Assembly: GCF_902490045.1 (NCBI RefSeq)
Contig: NZ_CABUCJ010000047.1
Coordinates: forward strand, 1-18,186
Direction: 5' to 3'
From: an uncultured Anaerotruncus sp.
Lineage (GTDB): Bacteria; Bacillota; Clostridia; Oscillospirales; Ruminococcaceae
Length of the DNA stretch: 18,186 nt
Below are positions 8,806-15,784 of the stretch, piece after piece; within the stretch, counting starts at the first letter, position 1, and the number at the start of each line of letters is the position of its first letter. The position numbers and the translations under genes are program-made. The notes under the pieces were generated by a model. The model worked only from the letters and a program-made list of their open reading frames with translations, was not told the DNA's origin and did no database searches.

Positions 8806-9720
8806 ATGAAACGCTTACACCTTTCCAACCGTTTGATCGCGCTGTTCCTGGCGATTGCCATGCTGCTCACGATGGCGGCCTGCGGCGAGCGCGCAAAGCC
8901 GGGCGAGGACGAGGGCCCCTCCTCCTCTGACGTCTCCTCCCAGCCGAAAATCCCGGCGTTCATCAACCCCTTGGAGGATGTCGACCTCACCCCCGTCGCG
9001 GAACCCGTGGCTCCCGAGGGCGAGCTTCTTGAAAACCTCAACAAGGCCTACAACATCAACAACGACGTCGTCGGCTGGATCCGTGTCCCCGACACCCTGA
9101 TCGACGACGAGGTGCTTCAGTACGTCTCCACCCCGCCCCAGCCCTCCGACAACCTCTACTACGAGCGTAAGGACATCAACAAGAACTACAGCTTCTACGG
9201 CTGCTACTGGGCGGACTATGAGAACAAGATCGGCAACCGCAACGAGCTCTCCCAGAACACGATCATCTACGGGCACAGCATGTCCGACACGATCAGGGAC
9301 GACCCGGAGCAGGACAAGTTCACCCAGCTGAAAAAATACCTCGACATCGAGTGGGCGAAAAAACACCCCTACATCTACTTCTCCACCGCCGAGGACGATA
9401 TGACCTGGAAGGTTTTCGCGGTCTCCTATGTGGACACCAAGCTCTCCTACAACCTGCCCGAATATAAGGATCAGAACTTCAACGAGCTGATCGCGGAGCT
9501 CAAGGACCGCTCCCAGTTCGACATCGACGTCGACGTGACTCCCTCCGACAAGATCCTGATCCTCTCCACCTGTACATATCCCACCGGCTACTCCAACAAG
9601 GCGATCGACGAGGCCACCAAGTTCCTCATCTGCGCCCGTCTGGTCCGCCCGGGCGAGTCCACTCCCGACACGATCGAGATGGCCGTCAACCCCGACCCCA
9701 AGAAGCCGCAGTACAACTGA
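8806..9720 (+). CDS. Class B sortase with lipoprotein-type signal peptide
   Basis: Sortases cut a sorting signal in secreted proteins and join them to the peptidoglycan. The catalytic set is visible: His157 in TIIYGHSM, Cys256 in LSTCTY and Arg278 in ICARLV, in the order and context of class B. KHPYIYFST (186-194) and VFAVSYVD are further class B hallmarks. The N-terminus is unusual. A basic start and hydrophobic core lead to LTMAAC with Cys26, a lipobox, then a Ser/Glu/Pro-rich linker (about 27-65). The enzyme is therefore probably lipid-anchored on the outer membrane face, where class B sortases usually have an uncleaved N-terminal anchor. Length is 304 residues. No sorting-signal substrate is encoded in the window. 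The start is fixed by AAGGAG at 8793-8798. Confidence 0.88.
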   Translation: MKRLHLSNRLIALFLAIAMLLTMAACGERAKPGEDEGPSSSDVSSQPKIPAFINPLEDVDLTPVAEPVAPEGELLENLNKAYNINNDVVGWIRVPDTLIDDEVLQYVSTPPQPSDNLYYERKDINKNYSFYGCYWADYENKIGNRNELSQNTIIYGHSMSDTIRDDPEQDKFTQLKKYLDIEWAKKHPYIYFSTAEDDMTWKVFAVSYVDTKLSYNLPEYKDQNFNELIAELKDRSQFDIDVDVTPSDKILILSTCTYPTGYSNKAIDEATKFLICARLVRPGESTPDTIEMAVNPDPKKPQYN

Positions 9721-9731
9721 CCGCATATCAG

Positions 9732-9765
9732 AAAGGGCCCGCAGGCAAAGCCTGCGGGCCCTTTT
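9732..9765. terminator. Bidirectional terminator between the sortase and DUF1638 genes
   Basis: Arms 9732-9746 and 9750-9764 are perfectly complementary over 15 bp with an AAA loop. The arms end in AAA and TTT, with a fourth T at 9765, so each strand has a short U tract. It lies 11 nt past the sortase stop and directly at the end of the converging DUF1638 gene. Confidence 0.9.
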
Positions 9766-9766
9766 G

Positions 9767-10504
9767 CTATGCTTCCGCCTTAAAAATATCCTCCCGCCAG
9801 CTCGGCGCGACAGCCTTCCCGGGCGGGCAGAGGAAAAACCGCGTTTCGTCCCACTCCCCCGCGAGCAGCGCGTCGAGCAGTCCGGCCCCGCCGGGGACCG
9901 CCTCGAACCGCCAGCCGTATTCCCCGGCCGCCTCGCGCGCGCGGCGGGCGTGCGCCGGGCTCGGGCAGGCGGGCGGGTCGATGTAGACGCAGGCGCCGTA
10001 GGCCGAGATCCACGCGTTCTCCTGCTCGAGCAGCCACGCGGCGTTGTCGGGGCCGTAGCGTTCGGCGTATTCCCGCAGCTTTGCGTCATACCAGGCGCGG
10101 GAGGGGGTCTTCGCAAAGTCGAGCCAGCCGGGCGTGTACCAGTAGATGCCGTCCCGGCTGTGGAAGTAGTCGAGGTAGCGCCGCTGGGAACCGAGCAGGA
10201 TGCCGATGCAGTCGTCGGTGCGCGGCAGCACGAGGGGCAGCCGCCCGGCGCGCACCCCCGCGAGCCCGCCGCCGCACAGCCCATAGCAGAGCACGACCGC
10301 GTCGAGCCGCTCCCCGGGCGGGGCCTGCGCGTCGGCGCGTTCGATCTCCGAAAGCGTCTCCCGCAGGCGGCGGCGCAGCTCATCGGGCGTGTCGTGCAGC
10401 CCCTGGGGAAGCCAGTGCGTTTCCACGGCGCTGCGGCTCTTTTCGGCCGCGGCGGTAAGCTCCCGGCGGAACACCTCGCAGGCGACCGCCGCCAGCCTCG
10501 TCAT
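9767..10504 (-). CDS. DUF1638 family protein
   Basis: This cytoplasmic protein of 245 residues has unknown function. I assign the family from several motifs. The N-terminal VACEVF (7-12) comes first, then HWLPQGLHDTP (30-40), a LCYGLCGGGL block (72-81), VLPRTDDCIGILLGS (92-106) and IYWYTPGWL (120-128). Conserved Cys73, Cys77, Cys99, His37 and Asp98 suggest a metal or cofactor site, but that is inference. From memory, relatives are often encoded near corrinoid-dependent methyltransferases; none is in this window. The start codon overlaps the symporter stop in ATGA, so the two are translationally coupled and probably act together. No signal peptide or membrane segment is seen. Confidence 0.82.
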   Translation of the reverse strand: MTRLAAVACEVFRRELTAAAEKSRSAVETHWLPQGLHDTPDELRRRLRETLSEIERADAQAPPGERLDAVVLCYGLCGGGLAGVRAGRLPLVLPRTDDCIGILLGSQRRYLDYFHSRDGIYWYTPGWLDFAKTPSRAWYDAKLREYAERYGPDNAAWLLEQENAWISAYGACVYIDPPACPSPAHARRAREAAGEYGWRFEAVPGGAGLLDALLAGEWDETRFFLCPPGKAVAPSWREDIFKAEA

Positions 10505-11826
10505 CCGATGCCGCCGTAGGCGACGCCGAGCACCACCACGGCGGCGGCGAGGAAGACGTAGAGATATTTGGCGAGGAAGTCAAAGCCGCGCACAAGCGGC
10601 TTTTCCCTTCCGGTGGTCAGCTCTTTTTTGATGGCGGGCAGTCCGAGCACCCAGTAGATCATCACCGCGCCGAGCACCGCGCCGACCGGCACGATGTAGA
10701 TCGTGATGACGTCCATCCAGCTGCCGGTATAGGGCTCGTACTCAATGAAGAGGCCGACCGCGAAGACGACCGCGCCCGTCAGCAGCACGGCCGGGGTGCG
10801 CCCGAATTTGAACTGCCGCTGGACCGCCTCCGAGCAGACCTCCAGCATGTTGATGAGGGAGGTGATCCCCGCGAAGAGCACCGACAGGAAGAAGAGCACC
10901 GCGAAGAGCCGCCCGGCGGGCATCTGCGCGAAGACCTTGGGCAGCGTGATGAAGATGAGGGGAGGGCCCGCCTGCGGGTCGAGGCCGAAGGCGAAGACCG
11001 CCGGGATGACCGCCATGCCCGCGACGAGCGCGGCGGCGGTGTCGAGCAGGGCGGTGAGCGCCGAGGCGCGGGGGATGTCCTCCGATTTGGAGAGGTAGCT
11101 TCCATAGATGATCATCCCCGAGCCGGTGATCGACAGGGAAAAGAAGGCCTGTCCCATCGCCATGACCCAGGTGGTGGGATTGAGGAGCGCCTCCCACTTG
11201 GGGATGAAGAGGTATTTGTAGCCCTCCGCCGCGCCCTCCAGGAAGCCGACGCGCACGGCGATCACGAGGAAGAGGATGAAAAAGGCGGGCATCATGACCT
11301 TGTTGACCTTTTCGATCCCTTTGATGATGCCGCTGACGAGGAAGAGCACGGTCAGCAGCACGACCGCCAGGTGCCAGGGCACGCTGCCGAACCGCCCGGT
11401 CGCCTGCGAAAAGTAGGCGTCCGACGCGGTGGAGAAGAGCTCCCCGGTGGCCGCGCCCGCCATCGAGCGCAGCACCCAGCCGACGATGACCGCGTAGCCG
11501 ATCGCGATGCCGAGCGACCCGAGCAGCGGGAACGCGCCGAGCAGTCCCCCGCCCCGCCTGCCGCGCGAACGCATCGCGTAGTCGTAGGAGCCGACCGGGC
11601 CGGTCCCGGTGAGCCGGCCGAGCGCGAACTCGCCCGACAGCCCCACAAGCCCGAAGAGCGCCACGAAGAGGAAGTAGGGGATCAGAAACGCCGCGCCGCC
11701 GTATTTCCCCAGGCGGTAGGGGAACATCCAGATGTTCCCCATACCGATCGCCGAACCGACCGACGCCAGGATGAACCCCAGACGGGTGCCAAAGGTGCCG
11801 TTCGGATTTTTGTTTGGTGCATCCAT
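10501..11826 (-). CDS. Sodium:neurotransmitter symporter family (NSS/SNF) transporter
   Basis: This inner-membrane secondary transporter belongs to the LeuT-fold NSS family, which usually takes up amino acids or related amines with sodium. Of 441 residues most lie in about 11 helices. The first helix has SAIGMGNIWMFPY (25-37), which matches the broken TM1 with its sodium and substrate sites. TM6 has WVMAMGQAFFSLSITGSG and TM8 has LFAGITSL, keeping the Ala/Thr/Ser sodium-2 site. The substrate cannot be read from sequence. The ATG is fixed by GGAGG eight bases upstream. The gene lies 89 bp after pduL beyond a strong terminator, so it likely has a promoter I cannot place, or depends on read-through. 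It is coupled to the DUF1638 gene by a 4-nt overlap. Confidence 0.93.
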   Translation of the reverse strand: MDAPNKNPNGTFGTRLGFILASVGSAIGMGNIWMFPYRLGKYGGAAFLIPYFLFVALFGLVGLSGEFALGRLTGTGPVGSYDYAMRSRGRRGGGLLGAFPLLGSLGIAIGYAVIVGWVLRSMAGAATGELFSTASDAYFSQATGRFGSVPWHLAVVLLTVLFLVSGIIKGIEKVNKVMMPAFFILFLVIAVRVGFLEGAAEGYKYLFIPKWEALLNPTTWVMAMGQAFFSLSITGSGMIIYGSYLSKSEDIPRASALTALLDTAAALVAGMAVIPAVFAFGLDPQAGPPLIFITLPKVFAQMPAGRLFAVLFFLSVLFAGITSLINMLEVCSEAVQRQFKFGRTPAVLLTGAVVFAVGLFIEYEPYTGSWMDVITIYIVPVGAVLGAVMIYWVLGLPAIKKELTTGREKPLVRGFDFLAKYLYVFLAAAVVVLGVAYGGIG

Positions 11827-11844
11827 CTCATAATCCTCCGATCA

Positions 11845-11871
11845 TTCTGTTTTTTCCCGCGCGGGACAGAA
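11845..11871 (-). other. Hairpin in the leader of the symporter gene
   Basis: TTCTGT (11845-11850) and ACAGAA (11866-11871) flank the palindrome CCCGCGCGGG (11856-11865), with an unpaired T5 (11851-11855 on plus). On the minus strand it directly follows the pduL terminator and ends 19 bases before the symporter start. Its role is unknown; it could stabilise the leader. Confidence 0.45.
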
Positions 11872-11902
11872 AAAACCGCGGCAGGGGTCCTGCCGCGGTT
11901 TT
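11870..11902 (-). terminator. Intrinsic terminator after pduL
   Basis: Arms 11872-11885 and 11889-11902 are perfectly complementary over 14 bp with a 3-nt loop. On the minus strand the stem is followed by a U tract formed by the A run 11870-11875 on plus. It starts 14 nt past the pduL stop and lies upstream of the symporter gene on the same strand, separating the two units. Confidence 0.9.
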
Positions 11903-11915
11903 CGGCTGCGAAATC

Positions 11916-12488
11916 TTACTTGACGACCTCGCCCCAGACCTCGCCGGAGCAGCCGGCCGCGTTGGCCTCGTCGGTGTCGATGTGCATCGCCGGGCGGAAG
12001 CTCGGGCTGACGCGGATGACCACGTCGCCGAAGACGAGCGCGCGGCCGGGATTGTCGATCCTGACCGAGACGATCTCCTTGTCCTTGACGCCGATCTTTC
12101 CGGCGGTCTCGGGGTCGAGGTGAACGTGGCGCTTGGCCGCGATGACGCCCTGCTTGAGCTCCACCTCGCCGCACGGACCCACCAGCTTGCAGGGGGCGCT
12201 GCCCTCCACGTCGCCCGACTCGCGGACGGGCGGGGTGACGCCGAGCGTGCGCGCGTCGGTCAGCGCGATCTCCACCTGGGTGGAGGGGCGGCAGGGGCCG
12301 ATAATCGACATGTTCAGCGTCTTTTTGGGGCCGACCACGTCGACGCGCTCCTCACAGGCGTACTGTCCCGGCTGGGAGAGCTCTTTCTTATAGTGCAGCT
12401 TGGCGCCTTTGCCAAACAGCGTCTCGAGATCCTCCTCGGTGACGTGCAGATGGCGCGCCGAAGTCTCAACGATAAATCTTTCAGACAT
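11916..12488 (-). CDS. pduL: PduL-type phosphate acyltransferase (phosphotransacetylase)
   Basis: This zinc enzyme transfers an acyl group between CoA and phosphate, giving acetyl- or propanoyl-phosphate that acetate kinase can use to make ATP. The 190 residues hold two PduL domains. The metal-binding histidines are His13/His15 (RHLHVT), His121/His123 (KRHVHLD) and probably His169 (MHIDTDEAN). There is no extra N-terminal microcompartment targeting helix: the sequence starts directly in the first domain. No shell or diol-utilisation gene lies nearby, so it is probably the housekeeping phosphotransacetylase of this organism, replacing classical Pta. The ATG is fixed by GGAGG seven bases upstream. 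It has its own promoter and terminator. Confidence 0.92.
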   Translation of the reverse strand: MSERFIVETSARHLHVTEEDLETLFGKGAKLHYKKELSQPGQYACEERVDVVGPKKTLNMSIIGPCRPSTQVEIALTDARTLGVTPPVRESGDVEGSAPCKLVGPCGEVELKQGVIAAKRHVHLDPETAGKIGVKDKEIVSVRIDNPGRALVFGDVVIRVSPSFRPAMHIDTDEANAAGCSGEVWGEVVK

Positions 12489-12527
12489 TGATGTTCCTCC
12501 ATTTTGTGAAATTTTTTTACCATGTTT

Positions 12528-12556
12528 ATTTTACGCCCTGCGGCGTTTTTTTTCAA
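12528..12556 (-). promoter_or_regulatory. Sigma-A promoter of pduL
   Basis: On the minus strand TTGAAA (12556-12551) and TAAAAT (12533-12528) are 17 bp apart. The leader is about 35 nt. The promoter is divergent from the uracil-DNA glycosylase promoter, about 35 bp away. Confidence 0.75.
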
Positions 12557-12568
12557 GTGGCTTTGTTG

Positions 12569-12597
12569 CTGATTTCCGCTCCAATCTGTGCTATAAT
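12569..12597 (+). promoter_or_regulatory. Extended -10 promoter of the uracil-DNA glycosylase gene
   Basis: TGCTATAAT (12589-12597) gives a perfect -10 hexamer with an upstream TG, an extended -10. The -35 position at 17 bp, CTGATT (12569-12574), matches poorly, which the extended -10 would offset. Confidence 0.7.
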
Positions 12598-12637
12598 AGA
12601 TACACTTTGCATATTCTGCCGCATGGGAGGGTCCGGA

Positions 12638-13210
12638 ATGTATGAGAATTTCGACGAGCTGCGCGAGGCCGCGCTCGCCTGCCGCAACTGCAAACTCGCC
12701 GAGACGCGCCACAACGTCGTCTTCGGCACCGGCAATCCCGCCGCCAAGCTGATGTTCATCGGCGAGGGCCCCGGTGAAAACGAGGACCTCCAGGGGGAGC
12801 CGTTCGTTGGGCGGGGCGGGCAGCTGCTCGACCGGATGCTCACCCATGTGGGCTTTTCGCGCGAGCGGGACGTCTACATTGCCAACATGGTCAAATGCCG
12901 TCCGCCCAAAAACCGCGACCCCGAGCGCGACGAGCTGGACGCCTGCATGGGCTGGCTGCGCAGCCAGGTGCGCCTTATCCGCCCCAGAATCATCGTCTGC
13001 CTCGGACGGGTCGCCGGCTGCGCGCTCATCGACCCGGGCTTCAAGGTCACCCGCCAGCACGGCGAGTTCTTCGAAAAGAACGGCACCGTCATGATGGGCA
13101 CCTTCCACCCCGCCGCGCTGCTGCGCAACCCCGCCAACACGCCCGGCGCCCTCGATGACTTTGTCCGCCTGCGCGCGAAGTACGACGAGCTCTCTCAGGG
13201 GAACTTTTGA
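12638..13210 (+). CDS. Uracil-DNA glycosylase, family 4 (iron-sulfur type)
   Basis: This base-excision repair enzyme removes uracil from DNA. In 190 residues it shows the family 4 set. The active-site motif GEGPGENEDLQGEPFVGRGG (42-61) is followed by the C-terminal loop GTFHPAALL with its histidine. Four cysteines, Cys15, Cys18, Cys87 and Cys103, match the spacing that binds a [4Fe-4S] cluster in thermophilic relatives. I chose the ATG at 12638, seven bases after GGGAGG. The open frame extends 150 bp further upstream, but that part covers the promoter and a hydrophobic non-family sequence. The gene is divergent from pduL and stands alone. The stop codon lies inside the loop of a long palindrome. 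Confidence 0.94.
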   Translation: MYENFDELREAALACRNCKLAETRHNVVFGTGNPAAKLMFIGEGPGENEDLQGEPFVGRGGQLLDRMLTHVGFSRERDVYIANMVKCRPPKNRDPERDELDACMGWLRSQVRLIRPRIIVCLGRVAGCALIDPGFKVTRQHGEFFEKNGTVMMGTFHPAALLRNPANTPGALDDFVRLRAKYDELSQGNF

Positions 13211-13222
13211 AAAAGTTCCCCT
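13197..13222. repeat. 12-bp palindrome spanning the udg stop codon
   Basis: AGGGGAACTTTT (13197-13208) and AAAAGTTCCCCT (13211-13222) are perfect inverted repeats around the TGA stop. No T tract follows on either strand, so it is a poor terminator. It may be a dispersed intergenic palindrome that now supplies the protein's last codons (QGNF). Confidence 0.6.
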
Positions 13223-13272
13223 GAAAACCCCTCAAAATATTTGGTGCAGGCGGGCCGCCGCCCTTCGCCGCC

Positions 13273-13326
13273 GCATACCGTGAGACAAAAAGGCGGCCGC
13301 CCGGAGGGGCGGCCGCCTTGGTATGC
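13273..13326 (-). terminator. Nested hairpin terminator after the BTAD regulator gene
   Basis: Arms 13290-13302 and 13307-13319 are perfectly complementary over 13 bp with a GGAG loop. On the minus strand they are followed by a five-T tract (13291-13287). A second, outer pair of 7-bp arms (13273-13279 with 13320-13326) encloses it. The inner stem is 28 nt past the regulator stop. It may also stop udg transcripts, but lacks a T tract on plus. Confidence 0.82.
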
Positions 13327-13347
13327 AGTTTGCCGGGTGGGGGTCCC

Positions 13348-14568
13348 TTACATGATGGGATCGAGGGGCAGGAGCTTGCTGTGAATTTTGACGAGCTTGG
13401 AGGGGTGCTCGGCGCGGAAGCGTTTGACGATACGGTCGAGCACCATCGAGCCGTTTTCAAAGGTGACGGTCGGCAGCATGAGCACATACTGTGTCGCGGA
13501 GAAGCGCGAGACGATGTCGCCCTTGCGCAGGCTGTTGCGGACCGTCTCGAGGAGCTGCTTCATCGTCTTGCCCAGCAGCTTGATCTCAGGCACGCCGTCG
13601 TGCATGTCGGTCACGGTGAGCAGGCCGATGAAGATCGACTGTCCCGTCCGCGCCGCGCTGCGCGCCTCGACGCGGTACATGTTTTTGAAGACCTCGTATT
13701 CGCAGTAGTAGGCGCCCTTGACGAGGTTGGACTCGTTGAGGTCCTCCTTGATGACCTGCAGGTCGGTTTCCACGCTGTTGACCGTCTTGCTGATCTCGCG
13801 GTAGAGGTTGCGCAGGGGCTCGCTCGGGCTGACCCCCAGCTCGCGGTAGAAGAGGTCGGTGACGTAGTTGTAATGGGAAAGGGCCTGCTGCTGCTTGCCC
13901 TGGTGGATCATTGCGTCGATGAGGGTGATGTGCGCGCGCTCCTCGAACTGGTCGATGATGATCGCCTTCTGGGTGATCGTCTCGATCATCTGATAGTCGC
14001 CGCGCTTCTGAAGCAGCTGGCAGGCCTCCTGCACGCACTTGAAATAGAGCGCGTGGAAATAGGTGCTCAGCGGCACCACCCACTCCTCGAAGTGGGAGCT
14101 GTTCAGGAAGTCCCCCTTGTAGAGGTCGAGCGCCTCCAGGTAGATCCGCAGGCGTTCCTCCTCGGTCAGGTTCTTATTGGCCGCCTCGCCGTAGAGCCGC
14201 TCGAACTCCTCCGCGTCAACCGTGCAGTTGAGGCCCTCGTTCCACGAGTAGCACCCGTGCTCATAGACGATGACGCTCTTCGCAAAGGGGACGTTGTTGT
14301 TCACGAAGAGGGTGCGGATGCGGTAGACGAGGTTTTTGAGGGCGTTCGCGGGCTGCTCGCTGTCGTTTTCCGACCAGAGCACCCGGATGAGCTCCTCGTT
14401 GGAGATCGTTTTGTGCCGGTAGGCGATCAGGTATTCCAGCAGACTCCAAACCTGATGGGTCCGCGCGGAGGAATCGCTGATTGTGACTTCTCCCATCGTG
14501 ATATTGAAGCCGCCCAGCATCTCAATCTGAATCGGGGAACCGTCGTAGTTTGGTACGCGTTCTGCCAT
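13348..14568 (-). CDS. BTAD/SARP-like transcriptional regulator with degenerate GGDEF-like tail
   Basis: This is a predicted cytoplasmic DNA-binding regulator of 406 residues. Residues about 12-110 form an OmpR-type winged helix (IQIEMLGGFNITMGEVTIS, then THQVWSLLEYLIAYRHKTIS). About 115-255 is a bacterial transcriptional activator domain of helical repeats, including ALDLYKGDFLNSSHFEEWV and AHITLIDAMIHQGKQQQALS. The C-terminal third resembles a GGDEF domain in GDIVSRFSATQYVLMLP, but the GGDEF residues are replaced by SATQY, so no cyclase activity is expected. I chose the ATG at 14568, nine bases after AGGAG. Targets are unknown; it is divergent from the pilus-like operon, a plausible target. 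It lacks ATPase and receiver domains. Confidence 0.85.
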   Translation of the reverse strand: MAERVPNYDGSPIQIEMLGGFNITMGEVTISDSSARTHQVWSLLEYLIAYRHKTISNEELIRVLWSENDSEQPANALKNLVYRIRTLFVNNNVPFAKSVIVYEHGCYSWNEGLNCTVDAEEFERLYGEAANKNLTEEERLRIYLEALDLYKGDFLNSSHFEEWVVPLSTYFHALYFKCVQEACQLLQKRGDYQMIETITQKAIIIDQFEERAHITLIDAMIHQGKQQQALSHYNYVTDLFYRELGVSPSEPLRNLYREISKTVNSVETDLQVIKEDLNESNLVKGAYYCEYEVFKNMYRVEARSAARTGQSIFIGLLTVTDMHDGVPEIKLLGKTMKQLLETVRNSLRKGDIVSRFSATQYVLMLPTVTFENGSMVLDRIVKRFRAEHPSKLVKIHSKLLPLDPIM

Positions 14569-14581
14569 GGATGTTCTCTCC

Positions 14582-14647
14582 TTATGTCGACATGGAGGGC
14601 ATCTGCCCATCATTTGGAATTTCCAGCAATTTCCCGTTAATATCCAA
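14582..14647 (-). CDS. Possible 21-residue leader peptide upstream of the BTAD regulator
   Basis: On the minus strand a TTG at 14647 follows AGGAGA by four bases and opens a 22-codon frame that ends in TAA (14584-14582). The stop is part of the ribosome binding site (TAAGGAG) of the regulator gene, a pattern seen in coupled leader genes. The predicted peptide begins MDINGKLLEIPND. A promoter just upstream would start the transcript at about this ribosome binding site. There is no family match or conservation evidence, so it remains tentative. Confidence 0.3.
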   Translation of the reverse strand: MDINGKLLEIPNDGQMPSMST

Positions 14648-14662
14648 GTTTCTCCTGTAATA

Positions 14663-14691
14663 ACTATAACAATTTTTTTCTGAAATTACAA
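14663..14691 (-). promoter_or_regulatory. Sigma-A promoter of the BTAD regulator gene
   Basis: On the minus strand TTGTAA (14691-14686) and TATAGT (14668-14663) are 17 bp apart. The predicted transcript starts near 14656, leaving an 88-nt leader. It lies in the AT-rich spacer shared with the divergent operon. Confidence 0.6.
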
Positions 14692-14721
14692 TTAAAACTT
14701 TTCTTTTCTTATTCCGTGATG

Positions 14722-14727
14722 TATAAT
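14722..14727 (+). promoter_or_regulatory. Possible -10 element for the transglutaminase/pilus-like operon
   Basis: A perfect TATAAT hexamer lies about 112 bp before the GTG start of the first operon gene. The -35 position at 17 bp reads TTTTCT and is weak, so an activator might be needed. The divergent regulator is a candidate activator, by inference. Confidence 0.45.
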
Positions 14728-14838
14728 AAGTATCAAACAATCTCGAAATTTGTAATATTTTGAAAAAATGTGACTGATTGCCTGTCATTGTCCGCGCGAA
14801 AGACGTTTCCGGCGCGGGAAGAAAGGAGGCGGGCCGTC

Positions 14839-15765
14839 GTGCAACCGATCTTCTGCCGGCTCGGGCAGCGCGTCCCGCGGCTTGTGCTGCTGCCGGCGGT
14901 TCTCGTTCTTCTGGCCGCGCTGAGCGCCCTGCCCGCAGCAGCCGCGGCGCCCGCCGGGACCTATGTGCGCACCCCCACCGCGCCCGGGACCGTCGTCCAC
15001 GGCGGCTCCAAGGCCGGTTTCGACGCCTCCAACGCCTCGCAGGGCTATATCATGGCCTGGTACGGCGGGTCCGCGGACAAGGTGAAGGTCCAGATCACGG
15101 GCGGCGGGAGCACCTATACCTACAACCTCAACACGGCGGGACGCAAGGAGGTGTTCCCGCTCACCATGGGGGACGGGTCCTACACCGTGGCGATCTACGA
15201 ACGCGTGACCGGCAACCAGTACGCGCTCGCCTACAGCAAACAGATCTCTGTCAAGCTGGAAAGCGCCTTTCTGCCCTTCCTCTATCCCAACCAGTATGTG
15301 AACTTCTCTGCGTCGAGCCGGACGGTGAGCGTCGCCGGCACCCTCGCCGCCGGCGCGGCGGATCAGCTCGGGGTCGTCACAAATATTTACAACTATGTCA
15401 TCAGCCACATCACTTATGACAGTTACAAGGCGGCGAACGTCCAGTCGGGCTATCTGCCGTCGGTCGACAGCACGCTGGCGGCCGGGACCGGCATCTGCTT
15501 CGACTACGCGGCGGTGATGGCCGCCATGCTCCGGTCCCAGCAGATCCCCACCCGACTGGAGGTGGGGTACGTGTCGGGCGGGACCTACCACGCGTGGATC
15601 AGCACCTACATCGCCGAGGTGGGCTGGGTGGACGGCATCATCCAGTTCGACGGCAAGAGCTGGAAGCTGATGGACCCCACCTTCGCCTCCAACGGGGGAA
15701 GCAGCCCGGAGATCATGCAGTTCATCGGCAACGGGGCCAACTACCAGATGAAATACCGGTATTGA
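14839..15765 (+). CDS. Secreted transglutaminase-like (cysteine protease fold) protein
   Basis: This is a predicted exported protein of 308 residues. Residues 1-37 form a signal peptide: Arg-rich start, hydrophobic core and small residues ending ALPAAAAA. A beta-rich region follows (about 40-140). From about 175 the transglutaminase-like domain has the triad Cys220 (GTGICFDYAAVMAAML), His251 (TYHAWIS) and Asp279 (WKLMDPTF). Bacterial members act as peptidases, cyclases or cross-linking enzymes, so the reaction here is unknown. There is no LPXTG-like tail or membrane anchor. I chose the GTG at 14839, nine bases after AGGAGG; the upstream 23 codons do not look like a signal peptide. It is the first gene of the pilus-like operon, 19 bp before the pilC-like gene. 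Confidence 0.85.
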   Translation: MQPIFCRLGQRVPRLVLLPAVLVLLAALSALPAAAAAPAGTYVRTPTAPGTVVHGGSKAGFDASNASQGYIMAWYGGSADKVKVQITGGGSTYTYNLNTAGRKEVFPLTMGDGSYTVAIYERVTGNQYALAYSKQISVKLESAFLPFLYPNQYVNFSASSRTVSVAGTLAAGAADQLGVVTNIYNYVISHITYDSYKAANVQSGYLPSVDSTLAAGTGICFDYAAVMAAMLRSQQIPTRLEVGYVSGGTYHAWISTYIAEVGWVDGIIQFDGKSWKLMDPTFASNGGSSPEIMQFIGNGANYQMKYRY

Positions 15766-15784
15766 CAATATAAGGGGTGACATC

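Noticed and set aside
8815..10383. 522-codon minus-strand open frame opposite the sortase
   Set aside because: It crosses the terminator at 9732-9765 and is the reverse of a strongly supported sortase gene.
12488..12637. N-terminal extension of the uracil-DNA glycosylase frame
   Set aside because: It covers both promoters, and the family starts at the ATG at 12638, which has a good ribosome binding site.
14582..14788. 68-codon minus-strand open frame in the regulator leader
   Set aside because: Its first two thirds lie upstream of the predicted transcript start; only the final 21-codon part is kept as a tentative leader peptide.
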